Positions 28,068 through 36,391 of a stretch of 64,000 nt of DNA are shown here, in pieces. Position 1 is the first letter of the stretch. The number at the start of each line of letters is the position of its first letter. The notes below the pieces were generated by a model, which saw only the letters and a program-made list of their open reading frames with translations, was not told the origin of the DNA and did no database searches. This stretch comes from Mesorhizobium muleiense. Lineage in GTDB: Bacteria > Pseudomonadota > Alphaproteobacteria > Rhizobiales > Rhizobiaceae. The position numbers and the translations under genes were made by a program. The DNA is taken from positions 372,001 through 436,000 of the forward strand of contig NZ_FNEE01000002.1 of assembly GCF_900099905.1 (NCBI RefSeq). The letters run 5' to 3'.

Positions 28068-28462
28068 TTCGGCGGTGGGGCGCCTTCATATTGCGGCAGT
28101 CCGTCGTCGAGCTGTACCCAGGGCTGCTTCGAGGCGGTCCAGATATGCATCTGCGGCTTGAACATGGAAGGATCGTCGAGCGAGCCGGAGGTGATGCCGA
28201 TGATGCCGGCGGAGTCGCGCCGGGAAAATATCGTCGTGCCGCAGCCCGGGCAGAAGCCGCGCTTGAGATCGGGCGAGGAATTCACCGTCGCCACCGGCCC
28301 GTCAATGGTCACATCGTCGATACGGAACAGCACACGGGCGTTGAAGGCCGCGCCGAGCGCCTTCTGGCAAAGCCGGCAATGGCAGACGCGCTCGTTGATC
28401 GGCGCAGCCTCGGTGCGGTAGCGCACTGCCCCGCACAGGCAGCCACCCTGATGTTTCGCCAT
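28064..28462 (-). CDS. GFA family zinc protein (glutathione-dependent formaldehyde-activating type)
   Basis: A 132-residue protein with the metal set of the GFA fold: C8, C10, C27, C29, C32 and C71, C74 (GGCLCGAVRY, CHCRLCQ, FCPGCGT). Relatives bind zinc and glutathione. The role of most family members is unproven despite the name. The start (MAKHQGG) at 28462 fits the conserved N-terminus. The stop codon is inside a tandem repeat. It is a single gene between hypothetical proteins and a hydrolase gene. Confidence 0.92.
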   Translation of the reverse strand: MAKHQGGCLCGAVRYRTEAAPINERVCHCRLCQKALGAAFNARVLFRIDDVTIDGPVATVNSSPDLKRGFCPGCGTTIFSRRDSAGIIGITSGSLDDPSMFKPQMHIWTASKQPWVQLDDGLPQYEGAPPPN

Positions 28463-28649
28463 TGCCTTAGCCCTCTTTCTGAAGATTGGCAGGAAGGTAG
28501 CTGCCGGGATAGGAGCGTCAATTGAAAAGCATTGATGGCGCCATCTGTTGGCGTGATGCGGCAGGCCGAATGTACGATCAGGCGCGATGCGCAACGAGCG
28601 TCGCCGGCCATCTCGCGGGATATGGGCCGGACAGGCCGTTGTCAGGTGG

Positions 28650-29606
28650 TTATTCCGTTTCGCTGATGACCTCGTCCCAGGTCTTGACCTTGGTCTCGTC
28701 ATTGAGGAAGGGCAGCGCCGCGGTCACCAGTTCCGGTGCGAAAAACACGTCGTAGTGGGTGCGGTTCGGCAGGATGGCCAGGCGGTTCTGCGACAGGTTC
28801 TCGCGCATCCAGCCGGCGTCCTTCAACCCGCCGCCGAGCATCTGGTAGAACTTGATCTCATGCTCGGGCCGGTACATGTCGCTGTCGCCGAACACCAGCA
28901 TGACCGGCATCTTCAGCTTCGCCACTTCGGCGGAGTAGTCGTAGTCCTTGCGCATATGGGTGCCCAGCTGGTCGAGCAGTTTTGGAAAATCCTGCGGGTG
29001 CGGCGCGACCGCCACGTAGGATTTGTACATCGGCGTGTCCTTCATCATGTCGGCCATCGCGGCGCCGACCTGCGCCTGCTGAGTACGCATGTCGGCATAG
29101 AAGCCGTCCGAGGCATAGCCGGTCGAGACCAGCACCAGCCGGCGCACTGTCTGGGGATGCTGGACGGCCATGCGGAAGGCGACGCCGCCGCCCAGCGAGT
29201 AACCCATGACGTCGACTTTGTCGTAGCCGAGCGCCTTGACGATCGCCGCCATGTCGTCGCCCATCGCCTCAAGGCTCAACGGCCGATCGCCGAGCGCGGT
29301 GCGGCCGTGACCATGCAGGTCGACGCCGATGACGGTGCGGCTTTCGGCAAGCTTCGGCAGGATCGGCGCGAACATGTCTGTGGTGCCGAGACCACCATGC
29401 AGCAGAAGCAGCGGCTCGCCCCGGCCATAGACGGCGTAATAATAATTCAGGCCGTTGATCGGCAGCAGGCCGGATTTCGCCGGCTTGGGCATGGCTTTCG
29501 TTTCGCTGGTCATGGACGGCTTTACGTCCTCGGCATTGCTGGCGCCCGGCGCGGCGAAGAGCGCCGCGGCCGAGGCGAAAATGGCGAAAAACATCGATCT
29601 GGACAT
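28650..29606 (-). CDS. Alpha/beta hydrolase, secreted
   Basis: A 318-residue protein with a Sec-type signal peptide (FAIFASAAALFAAPGASNA). The fold markers are LLLHGG (67-72) as oxyanion strip, GYSLGG (135-140) with nucleophile S137, an acid in VFGDSDMY and a histidine in ILPNRTHYDV. It acts in the periplasm on an unknown ester or similar bond. GGAGAC precedes the ATG at 29606. It lies just downstream of the broken SRPBCC gene on the same strand. Confidence 0.9.
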   Translation of the reverse strand: MSRSMFFAIFASAAALFAAPGASNAEDVKPSMTSETKAMPKPAKSGLLPINGLNYYYAVYGRGEPLLLLHGGLGTTDMFAPILPKLAESRTVIGVDLHGHGRTALGDRPLSLEAMGDDMAAIVKALGYDKVDVMGYSLGGGVAFRMAVQHPQTVRRLVLVSTGYASDGFYADMRTQQAQVGAAMADMMKDTPMYKSYVAVAPHPQDFPKLLDQLGTHMRKDYDYSAEVAKLKMPVMLVFGDSDMYRPEHEIKFYQMLGGGLKDAGWMRENLSQNRLAILPNRTHYDVFFAPELVTAALPFLNDETKVKTWDEVISETE

Positions 29607-29632
29607 GTCGGTCTCCTTGCGTCCCGCCGATA

Positions 29633-30117
29633 TCAAAGCCGCCTGGCGACTTCTTCGAGCTGGTCGGCGCACTGGCCCCAGCCCTCGTGAAAGCCCATCT
29701 TCTCGTGCTCTTCGCGGTCAGTGACCGACCAATGCGCAACCCGGGCGATGTAGCGGGTCTTGCCCTCGCCCTCATCCTCGAAGGTCAGCACGACCGTCAT
29801 GAACGGCTTTTCGGAAGGCTCCCAGGCCTTTGTATAGGCGTCGGTGAGAACGATCTTTTTGCCCGGCACGACTTCGAGGAAGACCCCGGGGTTCGGGAAT
29901 TCGTTGCCGTCGGTCCGGCCATGACGACCAGGCTGGAGCCGCCGGTGCGTACGTCCATTTCGGCGCGCGGCGTCGTCCACGGCTTTGGCGCGAACCAATG
30001 CGTCACGAGCTTCGGCTCGGTCCAGCAGCGATAGACGTTCTCGCGCGGCGCATCGATGATGCGGGCAAGAACCAGTTCACGGTCGGAGCTGGGGGCGATG
30101 TCGAGCTTGGTCGTCAT
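29633..30117 (-). pseudogene. SRPBCC/AHSA1-like gene with one-base deletion
   Basis: The first frame (from the ATG at 30117) reads LARIIDAPRENVYRCWTEPK and HWFAPKPWTTPRAEMDV, then loses sense. The second frame reads FPNPGVFLEVVPGKKIVLTD, TYIARVAHWSVTDREEHEKM-like text and ends GWGQCADQLEEVARRL. Restoring one G near 29910/29911 gives VMAGPDGNEFPNPG, which makes a single 161-residue START-like domain protein. The family binds hydrophobic ligands or acts as Aha1-like proteins. It is a genuine decay or a sequence error; both parts are otherwise intact. Confidence 0.8.
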
Positions 30118-30256
30118 GATGGTCTCCTCACTTGCTTGCTAAAGAGTTGGCTTGAATGCCGGTTTCCGTCTCAAGGACGAGTGGGCAACGCGCAGCCCGA
30201 CACGGTTTCGCGAAAAACTTCGCCAGGCCGATTCCGGCGGACGCCCGAATGAGAGC

Positions 30257-30505
30257 TTAGTGGCGCTTGGCTTGCACCAGATAGGCTTCGATCTCGGTCT
30301 CGCCGAGCCACTTTGCCGCTTCCAGCCGGTGCAGGCCTTCAACCAGGATATGGCGCTTGCCGTCGTGGCGCACCTGGATCGGCGTCTTCATGCCGTTTTC
30401 CAGAATGTCCTCGGCCAGATGCCGAACGGTCTCGGGATGCAGCGTCTTCCTGCGCGCGGTCGGCACGTAGATGTCGTCCACCCTGACCTTTTGCACTCTC
30501 AGCAT
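30257..30505 (-). CDS. Stand-alone ParB N-terminal-like domain protein
   Basis: An 82-residue protein: VDDIYVPTARRKTLHPETVR, then LAEDILENGMKTPIQVRHDG, then YILVEGLHRLEAAKWLGE-like text, which is the ParB/Srx N-terminal fold with GLHRLEA as the GEHRxxA box. The DNA-binding and dimer parts of ParB are missing, so it is not a partition protein. The start at 30505 has GGGAG six bases upstream. The Glu-His-Arg-type site suggests CTP or nucleotide binding. Role unknown. Confidence 0.8.
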   Translation of the reverse strand: MLRVQKVRVDDIYVPTARRKTLHPETVRHLAEDILENGMKTPIQVRHDGKRHILVEGLHRLEAAKWLGETEIEAYLVQAKRH

Positions 30506-30661
30506 GTCGGCTCCCGCGGCGGAAAAGGCCGCCTTTTGAGAGATAGTCGGTTTGACAGGCAAGGCCAAGGCCGGCTGTCAGCTATCGCTGGCCCGATCGT
30601 TTCCGATTGACGCTTGCCGAGCAGATGGCCGAAATGGCGATCTTCGATCATGCCGGTAGCC

Positions 30662-32302
30662 ATGACTGACTTGCCGACCGAATTCCCCGATTTCGGACTG
30701 ACGCTCCACCAGCGCCGGCAAGCGGTGCGCGGCCTCTACTGGGAGTGGCCGGGCATGGACAGCGAACATGGCGAGATCTGGTGCTACAGCGACCGTTTCT
30801 CATACCGTCGGGGCGAGACGGTGACGCTGCATGTCAGCTCGACGGCCTCCAGCTTCAGCATGGCGATCGTCCGCGACGGCGGCATCGAGACGAAAATGTC
30901 CGAGAAGGCCGGGATCGCGGCACGCTGGCAGGATACACCCGACCAATGTTCGGTCCTAGGCTGCGGCTGGGACGCGTCGTTTGAATTTCGCGTCGGCGAC
31001 GACTGGCCGTCCGGGGCCTATCGCGTCACGCTGACGGCGGATGGCCGCGATGGCAAGCCGGTCCGCTGCCACCATCTTTTCATCGTTACCCCGCAGCCCG
31101 GCAAGAAACGGGGTCGTGTGCTGCAGGTCGCCGCCACCAGCACCTGGCTTGCCTACAGCACTTGGGGCGGCTCCAATCATTACGAAGGCATCACCGGCCC
31201 GAACCGCGACCAGTATGCCCCAATGGTGTCGACGCAGCGGCCATGGTGCCGCGGCTTTGTTGTCCTGCCGAAGGAGGCGCCGCGCGTGCCGCTCGAGGTC
31301 GCCGTGGCGCCCAAAACCGTGCCGCGCTATCCGCATATGGAATGGGCCTTCGCCACCGGCCATTCGAAGAAATACGCCTCGTCGGGCTGGGCAAGCTATG
31401 ACAGCCACTTCTTTCGTTTTGCAGAGCGTGCCGCCTATGCGGTCGACCTTGCCAGCCAGCACGAATTGCATTTCTCGCCCGAAATCCTCGACGGCTATGA
31501 CTGCGTCGTCTTCGTCGGCCATGACGAATACTGGACCTGGGAGATGCGCGACGCTGTCGACGCCTATGTCGAGCGCGGCGGCCATGCGGCGCGCTTCGCC
31601 GGCAATTTCATGTGGCAGACCAGACTGGAGGACGAGGGCCGCCGTCAGGTCTGCTACAAATACCGCGCCCGCGCCGAGGATCCGGTCTATCGCGGCGGCG
31701 ACGTGACCCGCGCCACCAACTCCTGGGAAGCACCGGAAATCGGCCGGCCGGGTGCGACGACCTTCGGGCTCAATGCGACCAGGGGCATCTACGCCGGCTG
31801 GGGCGGTTGCGCACCGCGCGGCGTGCGCGGCTTTCCGGTCTACCGGCCTGAGCATTGGGCGTTCGCCGGCACAGGCATCTATTACGGCGACCTGCTCGGC
31901 GCCGACAGCCATGTCTATGGCTATGAGGTCGACGGGCTCGACCACGAGATCCACGGCGGCCTGCCCTACCCGACGCCCGACAGCGGCGCGCCGGATGGGC
32001 TGGAAATCCTTGCGGTCGGCATGGCTGCGCAAGTCGAGGAGAGCGCCGATATCCCGTTCGAACACCAGTTTCTCGGCGACGAGGATGGACGCTTCACCGC
32101 CGAAACGCTGTTCGGCGAGGCGAGCGACGCCAATCTCGACAAGGTCAAGCGCGGCAACGGCATGATCGTCAATTTCCGGCGCGGCAAGGGCGAGGTGTTC
32201 CACGCCGGAAGCTGCGAATGGGTCGCCGGCCTGCTAAGGCAGGACGCGATGGTCGAGCGCGTCACCAGGAATGTACTCGACCGCTATCTCGGAAAATCCT
32301 GA
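30662..32302 (+). CDS. N,N-dimethylformamidase large-subunit-like protein
   Basis: A 546-residue protein matching the beta (large) subunit of dimethylformamidase: YSDRFSYRRGETVTLHVSS (beta-sandwich entry), STWLAYSTWGGSNHYEG, GYDCVVFVGHDEYWTWEMRD, ARFAGNFMWQTRLED and YGYEVDGLDHEIHGGLPYP. The known enzyme is an iron amidohydrolase made of a large and a small subunit; no small-subunit gene is visible nearby, so activity and substrate may differ. It leads a five-gene block; the next gene starts one base after its stop. Confidence 0.85.
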   Translation: MTDLPTEFPDFGLTLHQRRQAVRGLYWEWPGMDSEHGEIWCYSDRFSYRRGETVTLHVSSTASSFSMAIVRDGGIETKMSEKAGIAARWQDTPDQCSVLGCGWDASFEFRVGDDWPSGAYRVTLTADGRDGKPVRCHHLFIVTPQPGKKRGRVLQVAATSTWLAYSTWGGSNHYEGITGPNRDQYAPMVSTQRPWCRGFVVLPKEAPRVPLEVAVAPKTVPRYPHMEWAFATGHSKKYASSGWASYDSHFFRFAERAAYAVDLASQHELHFSPEILDGYDCVVFVGHDEYWTWEMRDAVDAYVERGGHAARFAGNFMWQTRLEDEGRRQVCYKYRARAEDPVYRGGDVTRATNSWEAPEIGRPGATTFGLNATRGIYAGWGGCAPRGVRGFPVYRPEHWAFAGTGIYYGDLLGADSHVYGYEVDGLDHEIHGGLPYPTPDSGAPDGLEILAVGMAAQVEESADIPFEHQFLGDEDGRFTAETLFGEASDANLDKVKRGNGMIVNFRRGKGEVFHAGSCEWVAGLLRQDAMVERVTRNVLDRYLGKS

Positions 32303-32303
32303 C

Positions 32304-33683
32304 ATGCTGAAGTCCCAGACCCCTGCCCCGGATACCGAGACGCGCCTGCCGTCGCATCTGTTCTATCTGTCCAGCCTGCGCCGGCCGCTGGTCGACCGCG
32401 CCGAAGGCATCTACATCTGGACGCAGGACGGCCGCCGCTTCATCGACGGGTCGAGCGGACCGATGGTCGCCAATATCGGTCATTCCAACCGCAACGTGCT
32501 CGATGCGATGAAGCGGCAGATGGATCGCGCCACCTTCGCGTACCGGCTGCATTTCGAGAACGAGCCGGCCGAGGACCTGGCACGGGAGTTGGCCGGAAAG
32601 CTGCCCGAAGGCCTGGACCGGATCTTCTTTGTCTCGGGCGGTTCGGAAGCGACGGAATCCTGCGTCAAGCTGGCGCGGCAATGGGCTGTCGCCACCGGAC
32701 AGGCCAGCCGCTGGAAGGTGATCACGCGCTTTCCATCCTATCATGGCGGCACGCTCGGGGCGCTCGCCGTCACCGGCGACGATGCGCTGGCCGAAACCTT
32801 TGAGCCGATGATGCAGGTCATGCCGACCGTGCCGGCGCCGGCCGCCTGGCGCGACCGCGACAATCTCTCGATGGAACAGCGCGGCGTCCGCTACGCCGAC
32901 ATGCTGGAGGAGAAGATCCTCGCCGAGGGGCCGCAAAGCGTGCTCGCCTTCATCATGGAGCCGGTCGGCGGCGCTGCCACCGCGGCGCTGGTGGCGCCGG
33001 ACAGCTATTATCCGCGCATCCGCGAAATCTGCGACCGCTACGGCATCCTGCTCATCCATGACGAAGTGATGAGCGGTGCCGGCCGCACCGGCAAATTCCT
33101 CGGCGGCGACCATTTTGACTGCAAGCCCGACATCGTCGCGCTGTCGAAGGGGCTGGGCTCGGGCTATGCGCCGCTCGGCGCGCTGGCGGCATCCATGCGG
33201 CTGGTGCAGCCGCTGCTCGCCTCCGGCGGCTTCCAGCATGGCCATACCTATGCCGGCAATCCGCTCGCCTGCGCCGCCGGGCTCGCCGTGCTTGGCGAAA
33301 TGGATCGTCTCGACCTGATCGCCAATGCGGCGGGCATGGGCGATCTTTTGATGGCTGAGTTGACGGGCCTGGCCAAGCGGTTTCCGTTCGTCGCCGACGT
33401 GCGCGGCAAGGGCCTGCTGCTAGGTGCCGAGATGGTCGCCGACCCCGATACGCTGCGGCCGATCGCACCGGCGAAGAAGGCCACCCAGCGCCTGCTCGAC
33501 CTCGCCTATGAGCGCGGCCTGATCATCTATGGGCGAAAGGTCAAGGGTGGCGTCGACGGCGACAATTTCATGGTGGCGCCGCCGATGATCGTCACGGCCG
33601 AGCAGATCGGCGAGATCGTCGCCATCATCGGTGACTCGCTGCAGGTGCTGGCCGGCGAACTCGACCTGCCGGTCGAAGGCTGA
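32304..33683 (+). CDS. Class III (omega) aminotransferase
   Basis: A 459-residue PLP enzyme. SGGSEATE (111-118) binds the phosphate, HDEVMSG (252-258) contains the pyridine-N Asp253, and K282 in ALSKGLGSG forms the Schiff base. THTYAGNP-like text (GHTYAGNPLAC) follows. Such enzymes move amino groups of omega-amino acids, polyamines or beta-amino acids. Its stop is followed by the BKACE gene after 3 bp, and it starts one base after the amidase-like gene. The three are one transcription unit by spacing. Confidence 0.94.
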   Translation: MLKSQTPAPDTETRLPSHLFYLSSLRRPLVDRAEGIYIWTQDGRRFIDGSSGPMVANIGHSNRNVLDAMKRQMDRATFAYRLHFENEPAEDLARELAGKLPEGLDRIFFVSGGSEATESCVKLARQWAVATGQASRWKVITRFPSYHGGTLGALAVTGDDALAETFEPMMQVMPTVPAPAAWRDRDNLSMEQRGVRYADMLEEKILAEGPQSVLAFIMEPVGGAATAALVAPDSYYPRIREICDRYGILLIHDEVMSGAGRTGKFLGGDHFDCKPDIVALSKGLGSGYAPLGALAASMRLVQPLLASGGFQHGHTYAGNPLACAAGLAVLGEMDRLDLIANAAGMGDLLMAELTGLAKRFPFVADVRGKGLLLGAEMVADPDTLRPIAPAKKATQRLLDLAYERGLIIYGRKVKGGVDGDNFMVAPPMIVTAEQIGEIVAIIGDSLQVLAGELDLPVEG

Positions 33684-33686
33684 GCC

Positions 33687-34616
33687 ATGGCGCCGCGAAA
33701 AGTCATCATCACCTGCGCCGTCACCGGGTCGGTGCACACGCCGTCGATGTCGCCGCATCTGCCGGTGACGCCGGACCAGATCGCCGCAGAGGCGATCGCG
33801 GCTGCCCAAGCCGGCGCCTCGATCCTGCATCTTCACGCCCGCGATCCCGGGGATGGGCGGCCGACCGCCGATCCTGATGTGTTCATGCAGTTCCTGCCGC
33901 GCATCAAGCAGGCGACATCAGCGGTGATCAACATCACCACCGGCGGCTCCTCGCTGATGACGCTCGACCAGCGGCTGGCCGCACCACTCAGGGCCGAGCC
34001 CGAAATGTGCTCGCTCAACATGGGCTCGATGAATTTCGCGCTGTTCCCGATGCTCGACCGGTCAAGGGAGTGGCAGCACGAGTGGGAGCCGAAACTGCTG
34101 GAAGCGACCCGCGACACGATCTTCAAAAACACCTTTGCCGATATGGAGACCGTGCTCGAAAGACTTGGAAAGGGCTGCGGCACACGCTTCGAATTTGAAT
34201 GCTACGATGTCGGCCACCTCTATTCACTGGCGCATTTTCGCGATCGCGGTCTGGTGGCGGGACCTCTGTTCATCCAGTTCGTGTTCGGCATTCTCGGCGG
34301 TATCGGCGCCGATCCCGACAATCTGGTCCATATGAAGCGCATCGCCGACAAACTGTTCGGCGACAGCTACCAGTTTTCGGTGCTGGCCGCCGGGCGCCAC
34401 CAGATGCCGATGATTGCGATTGCGGCGGCGATGGGCGGCAATGTCCGCGTCGGGCTGGAGGACAGCCTTTACGACGGCCGCCAGCTGGCAAAGTCCAATG
34501 CCGACCAGGTGCGCCGCATCCGCAGCGTGCTCGACGGGCTGTCGCTGGACGTCGCCACGCCCACCGAGGCGCGCGAGATGCTGGCGCTCAAGGGCGGTGA
34601 CCGGGTGGCTTTCTGA
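33687..34616 (+). CDS. BKACE-family beta-keto acid cleavage enzyme (DUF849, Kce-like)
   Basis: A 309-residue TIM-barrel enzyme. SILHLHARD (45-53) gives two metal histidines (H48, H50), and NVRVGLEDSLY contains the later Glu ligand. Family members condense a beta-keto acid with acetyl-CoA to give acetoacetate and a new acyl-CoA (Kce in lysine fermentation is the founder). The aminotransferase upstream could supply a keto acid substrate. Specificity is not readable from the sequence. It is followed by a repeat-filled gap of 214 bp. Confidence 0.93.
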   Translation: MAPRKVIITCAVTGSVHTPSMSPHLPVTPDQIAAEAIAAAQAGASILHLHARDPGDGRPTADPDVFMQFLPRIKQATSAVINITTGGSSLMTLDQRLAAPLRAEPEMCSLNMGSMNFALFPMLDRSREWQHEWEPKLLEATRDTIFKNTFADMETVLERLGKGCGTRFEFECYDVGHLYSLAHFRDRGLVAGPLFIQFVFGILGGIGADPDNLVHMKRIADKLFGDSYQFSVLAAGRHQMPMIAIAAAMGGNVRVGLEDSLYDGRQLAKSNADQVRRIRSVLDGLSLDVATPTEAREMLALKGGDRVAF

Positions 34617-34651
34617 GATGGTTACGGCCTGAGATGCTTGCGTTCCGTCCC

Positions 34652-34810
34652 ACCCCCCTCTGGCCTGCCGGCCATCTCCCCCGCAAGGGGGGAGATTGGA
34701 CATCACTGCGGCGGCTTTCGCCAATTGCCGACGTTGCAGAATTGGCGACAAGACCGAAGCTGCCAATCTCCCCCCTTGCGGGGGAGATGGCCGGCAGGCC
34801 AGAGGGGGGT
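34652..34810. repeat. Composite inverted repeat (type A)
   Basis: Arms 34652-34699 and 34763-34810 are inverted copies with CCCCCCTCTGGCCTGCCGGC at the outer ends and GCAAGGGGGGAG-type hairpins inside, with a 63-bp spacer. It is the same family as 4953-5141. It sits between the BKACE gene and the GNAT gene, whose GTG start is 20 bp after the right arm. Confidence 0.85.
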
Positions 34811-34830
34811 GCCTGGGCGCCGAACCTCCA

Positions 34831-35334
34831 GTGACTGCCGATTTACCCAAAATCATCATCCGGCCCGGCACCATCGAGGACGTCGAAACCATGCATGCCG
34901 CGATCCTGCGGCTTGGCGCGCATACCGGCGCACACCAGGAAATCACTTCTACGCCCGAAGACCTGCGCACCTACGGCTTTGGCGAAAAACCTGCCTTCTC
35001 GACTCTGATCGCCGAAGTCGGCGGCGAGTTCGCCGGCCTGTGCCTGCATTTCCCGATCTTCTCGACCTGGATGGGGCGGCCCGGCGTCTATGTGCAGGAT
35101 CTCTATGTCGAAGATCGGTTTCGCGGCCGCAGGATCGGCGAACGCCTGCTTCGGCGTGTCGCCCGAGAATGCCGGAAGGACGGCGGCGCCTATCTCAGAC
35201 TGTCCGTCGACAGCGACAATGAAACCGCCAAGGCCTTTTACGAAAGGCTGGGCATTGCCTGGTCGAGCTACGAGCAGGTGCAGAAGATCGTCGGCGACGC
35301 GTTCTTTGCCTTCGCCGATGCACCAGAGGAATGA
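34831..35334 (+). CDS. GNAT family N-acetyltransferase
   Basis: A 167-residue protein from a GTG at 34831. The start is chosen because conserved sequence begins just after it and upstream sequence is repeat DNA. GNAT motif A reads VQDLYVEDRFRGRRIGERLL, the acetyl-CoA P-loop (R/Q-x-x-G-x-G/A), and KAFYERLGI is motif B. It likely acetylates an amine, perhaps a polyamine, using acetyl-CoA. The next gene, an HDAC-like amidohydrolase, starts eight bases after its stop, so the two are coexpressed. Confidence 0.9.
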   Translation: MTADLPKIIIRPGTIEDVETMHAAILRLGAHTGAHQEITSTPEDLRTYGFGEKPAFSTLIAEVGGEFAGLCLHFPIFSTWMGRPGVYVQDLYVEDRFRGRRIGERLLRRVARECRKDGGAYLRLSVDSDNETAKAFYERLGIAWSSYEQVQKIVGDAFFAFADAPEE

Positions 35335-35341
35335 GGAAATC

Positions 35342-36373
35342 ATGAAAGCCTTTTATGCCGAAGAGCAGAAGCGCCACGATCCCAAGGCGTTCCTCTCCAG
35401 CGGCGCCCAAAAGCCCAATCCGGAAAAGCCGGAGCGCGTCGAACGGCTGCTCGCCGGCGCCGAGGCTGCCGGCTGCACGATCGAACGGCCGAGAGATCAC
35501 GGGCTTGGTCCGGTTGCCGCTGTGCATACGCCCGAATATCTCGATTTTCTCGAGCACATCTTCGCGCGCTGGCAGCGCATCGAAGGCGCTTCGGCCGAAG
35601 TGATCCCCAACATCCATCCGATCGCGCGGGGCGGCTCTTATCCGGCCTCGGCGGTCGGCCAGGCCGGCTACCACATGGCCGATACCGCTTGCCCGATCTC
35701 CGGCGAGACCTGGCGGAGCGCGCTGTGGAGCGCCTGGAGCGCGGTCGAGGCCGCCGACGCGGTGATGGCGGGGGCGCCGGCTGCCTATGCGCTGTGCCGT
35801 CCTCCCGGCCATCACGCCTTTGCTGACGTCGCCGGCGGCTTCTGCTTCATCAACAATTCGGCGGTCGCGGCACAGACGCTACGCAAGCAAGCCGCACGGG
35901 TGGCGATCCTCGACGTCGACCTGCATCACGGCAACGGCACGCAAGGCGTTTTCTACGCGCGGCCGGACGTGCTCACCGTCTCGCTGCATGCCGATCCGGT
36001 GCGCTTCTATCCGTTCTTCTGGGGTCATGCCGACGAACGCGGCGAAGGGCCTGGTCTCGGCTACAATCTTAACCTGCCGCTGGCGCGCAAATCCGGCGAT
36101 GCCGCGTTCCTGGAAGCACTCGACATGGCGTTCCAGCGCATCCGCGCCTTTGCGCCGGAAGCGCTTGTCGTGGCGCTCGGCCTCGACGCCTTCGAGGGCG
36201 ATCCGTTCGGCGGACTGACGGTAACGACGCCAGGCTTCTCGCGCATCGGCGAAGCCATCGCCGGTTGTGGCCTGCCGACGGTCATCGTCCAGGAAGGCGG
36301 CTATCTCTGCGACGAACTCGGCGACAATCTTACTGCCTTCCTCACCGGGTTCAGCGGCGGCAAGAAGCGCTAA
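35342..36373 (+). CDS. Histone-deacetylase-like (acetylpolyamine) amidohydrolase
   Basis: A 343-residue zinc hydrolase. PPGHHA (154-159) holds the two catalytic histidines, DVDLHHGNGTQ (191-201) gives zinc ligands D193 and H195, LGLDAFEGDP gives D282, and QEGGY is the active-site Tyr motif. The family removes acetyl groups from polyamines or lysine-like amines. GAGGAAATC precedes the ATG at 35342. It pairs with the GNAT upstream: one may add and the other remove an acetyl group on the same amine. Confidence 0.93.
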   Translation: MKAFYAEEQKRHDPKAFLSSGAQKPNPEKPERVERLLAGAEAAGCTIERPRDHGLGPVAAVHTPEYLDFLEHIFARWQRIEGASAEVIPNIHPIARGGSYPASAVGQAGYHMADTACPISGETWRSALWSAWSAVEAADAVMAGAPAAYALCRPPGHHAFADVAGGFCFINNSAVAAQTLRKQAARVAILDVDLHHGNGTQGVFYARPDVLTVSLHADPVRFYPFFWGHADERGEGPGLGYNLNLPLARKSGDAAFLEALDMAFQRIRAFAPEALVVALGLDAFEGDPFGGLTVTTPGFSRIGEAIAGCGLPTVIVQEGGYLCDELGDNLTAFLTGFSGGKKR

Positions 36374-36391
36374 TATCAGCCGGATGCCGCT

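Noticed and set aside
30662..32302. Calling the amidase-like protein a true dimethylformamidase
   Set aside because: The small subunit gene is not visible and substrate use cannot be judged from the sequence; only family-level naming is supported.
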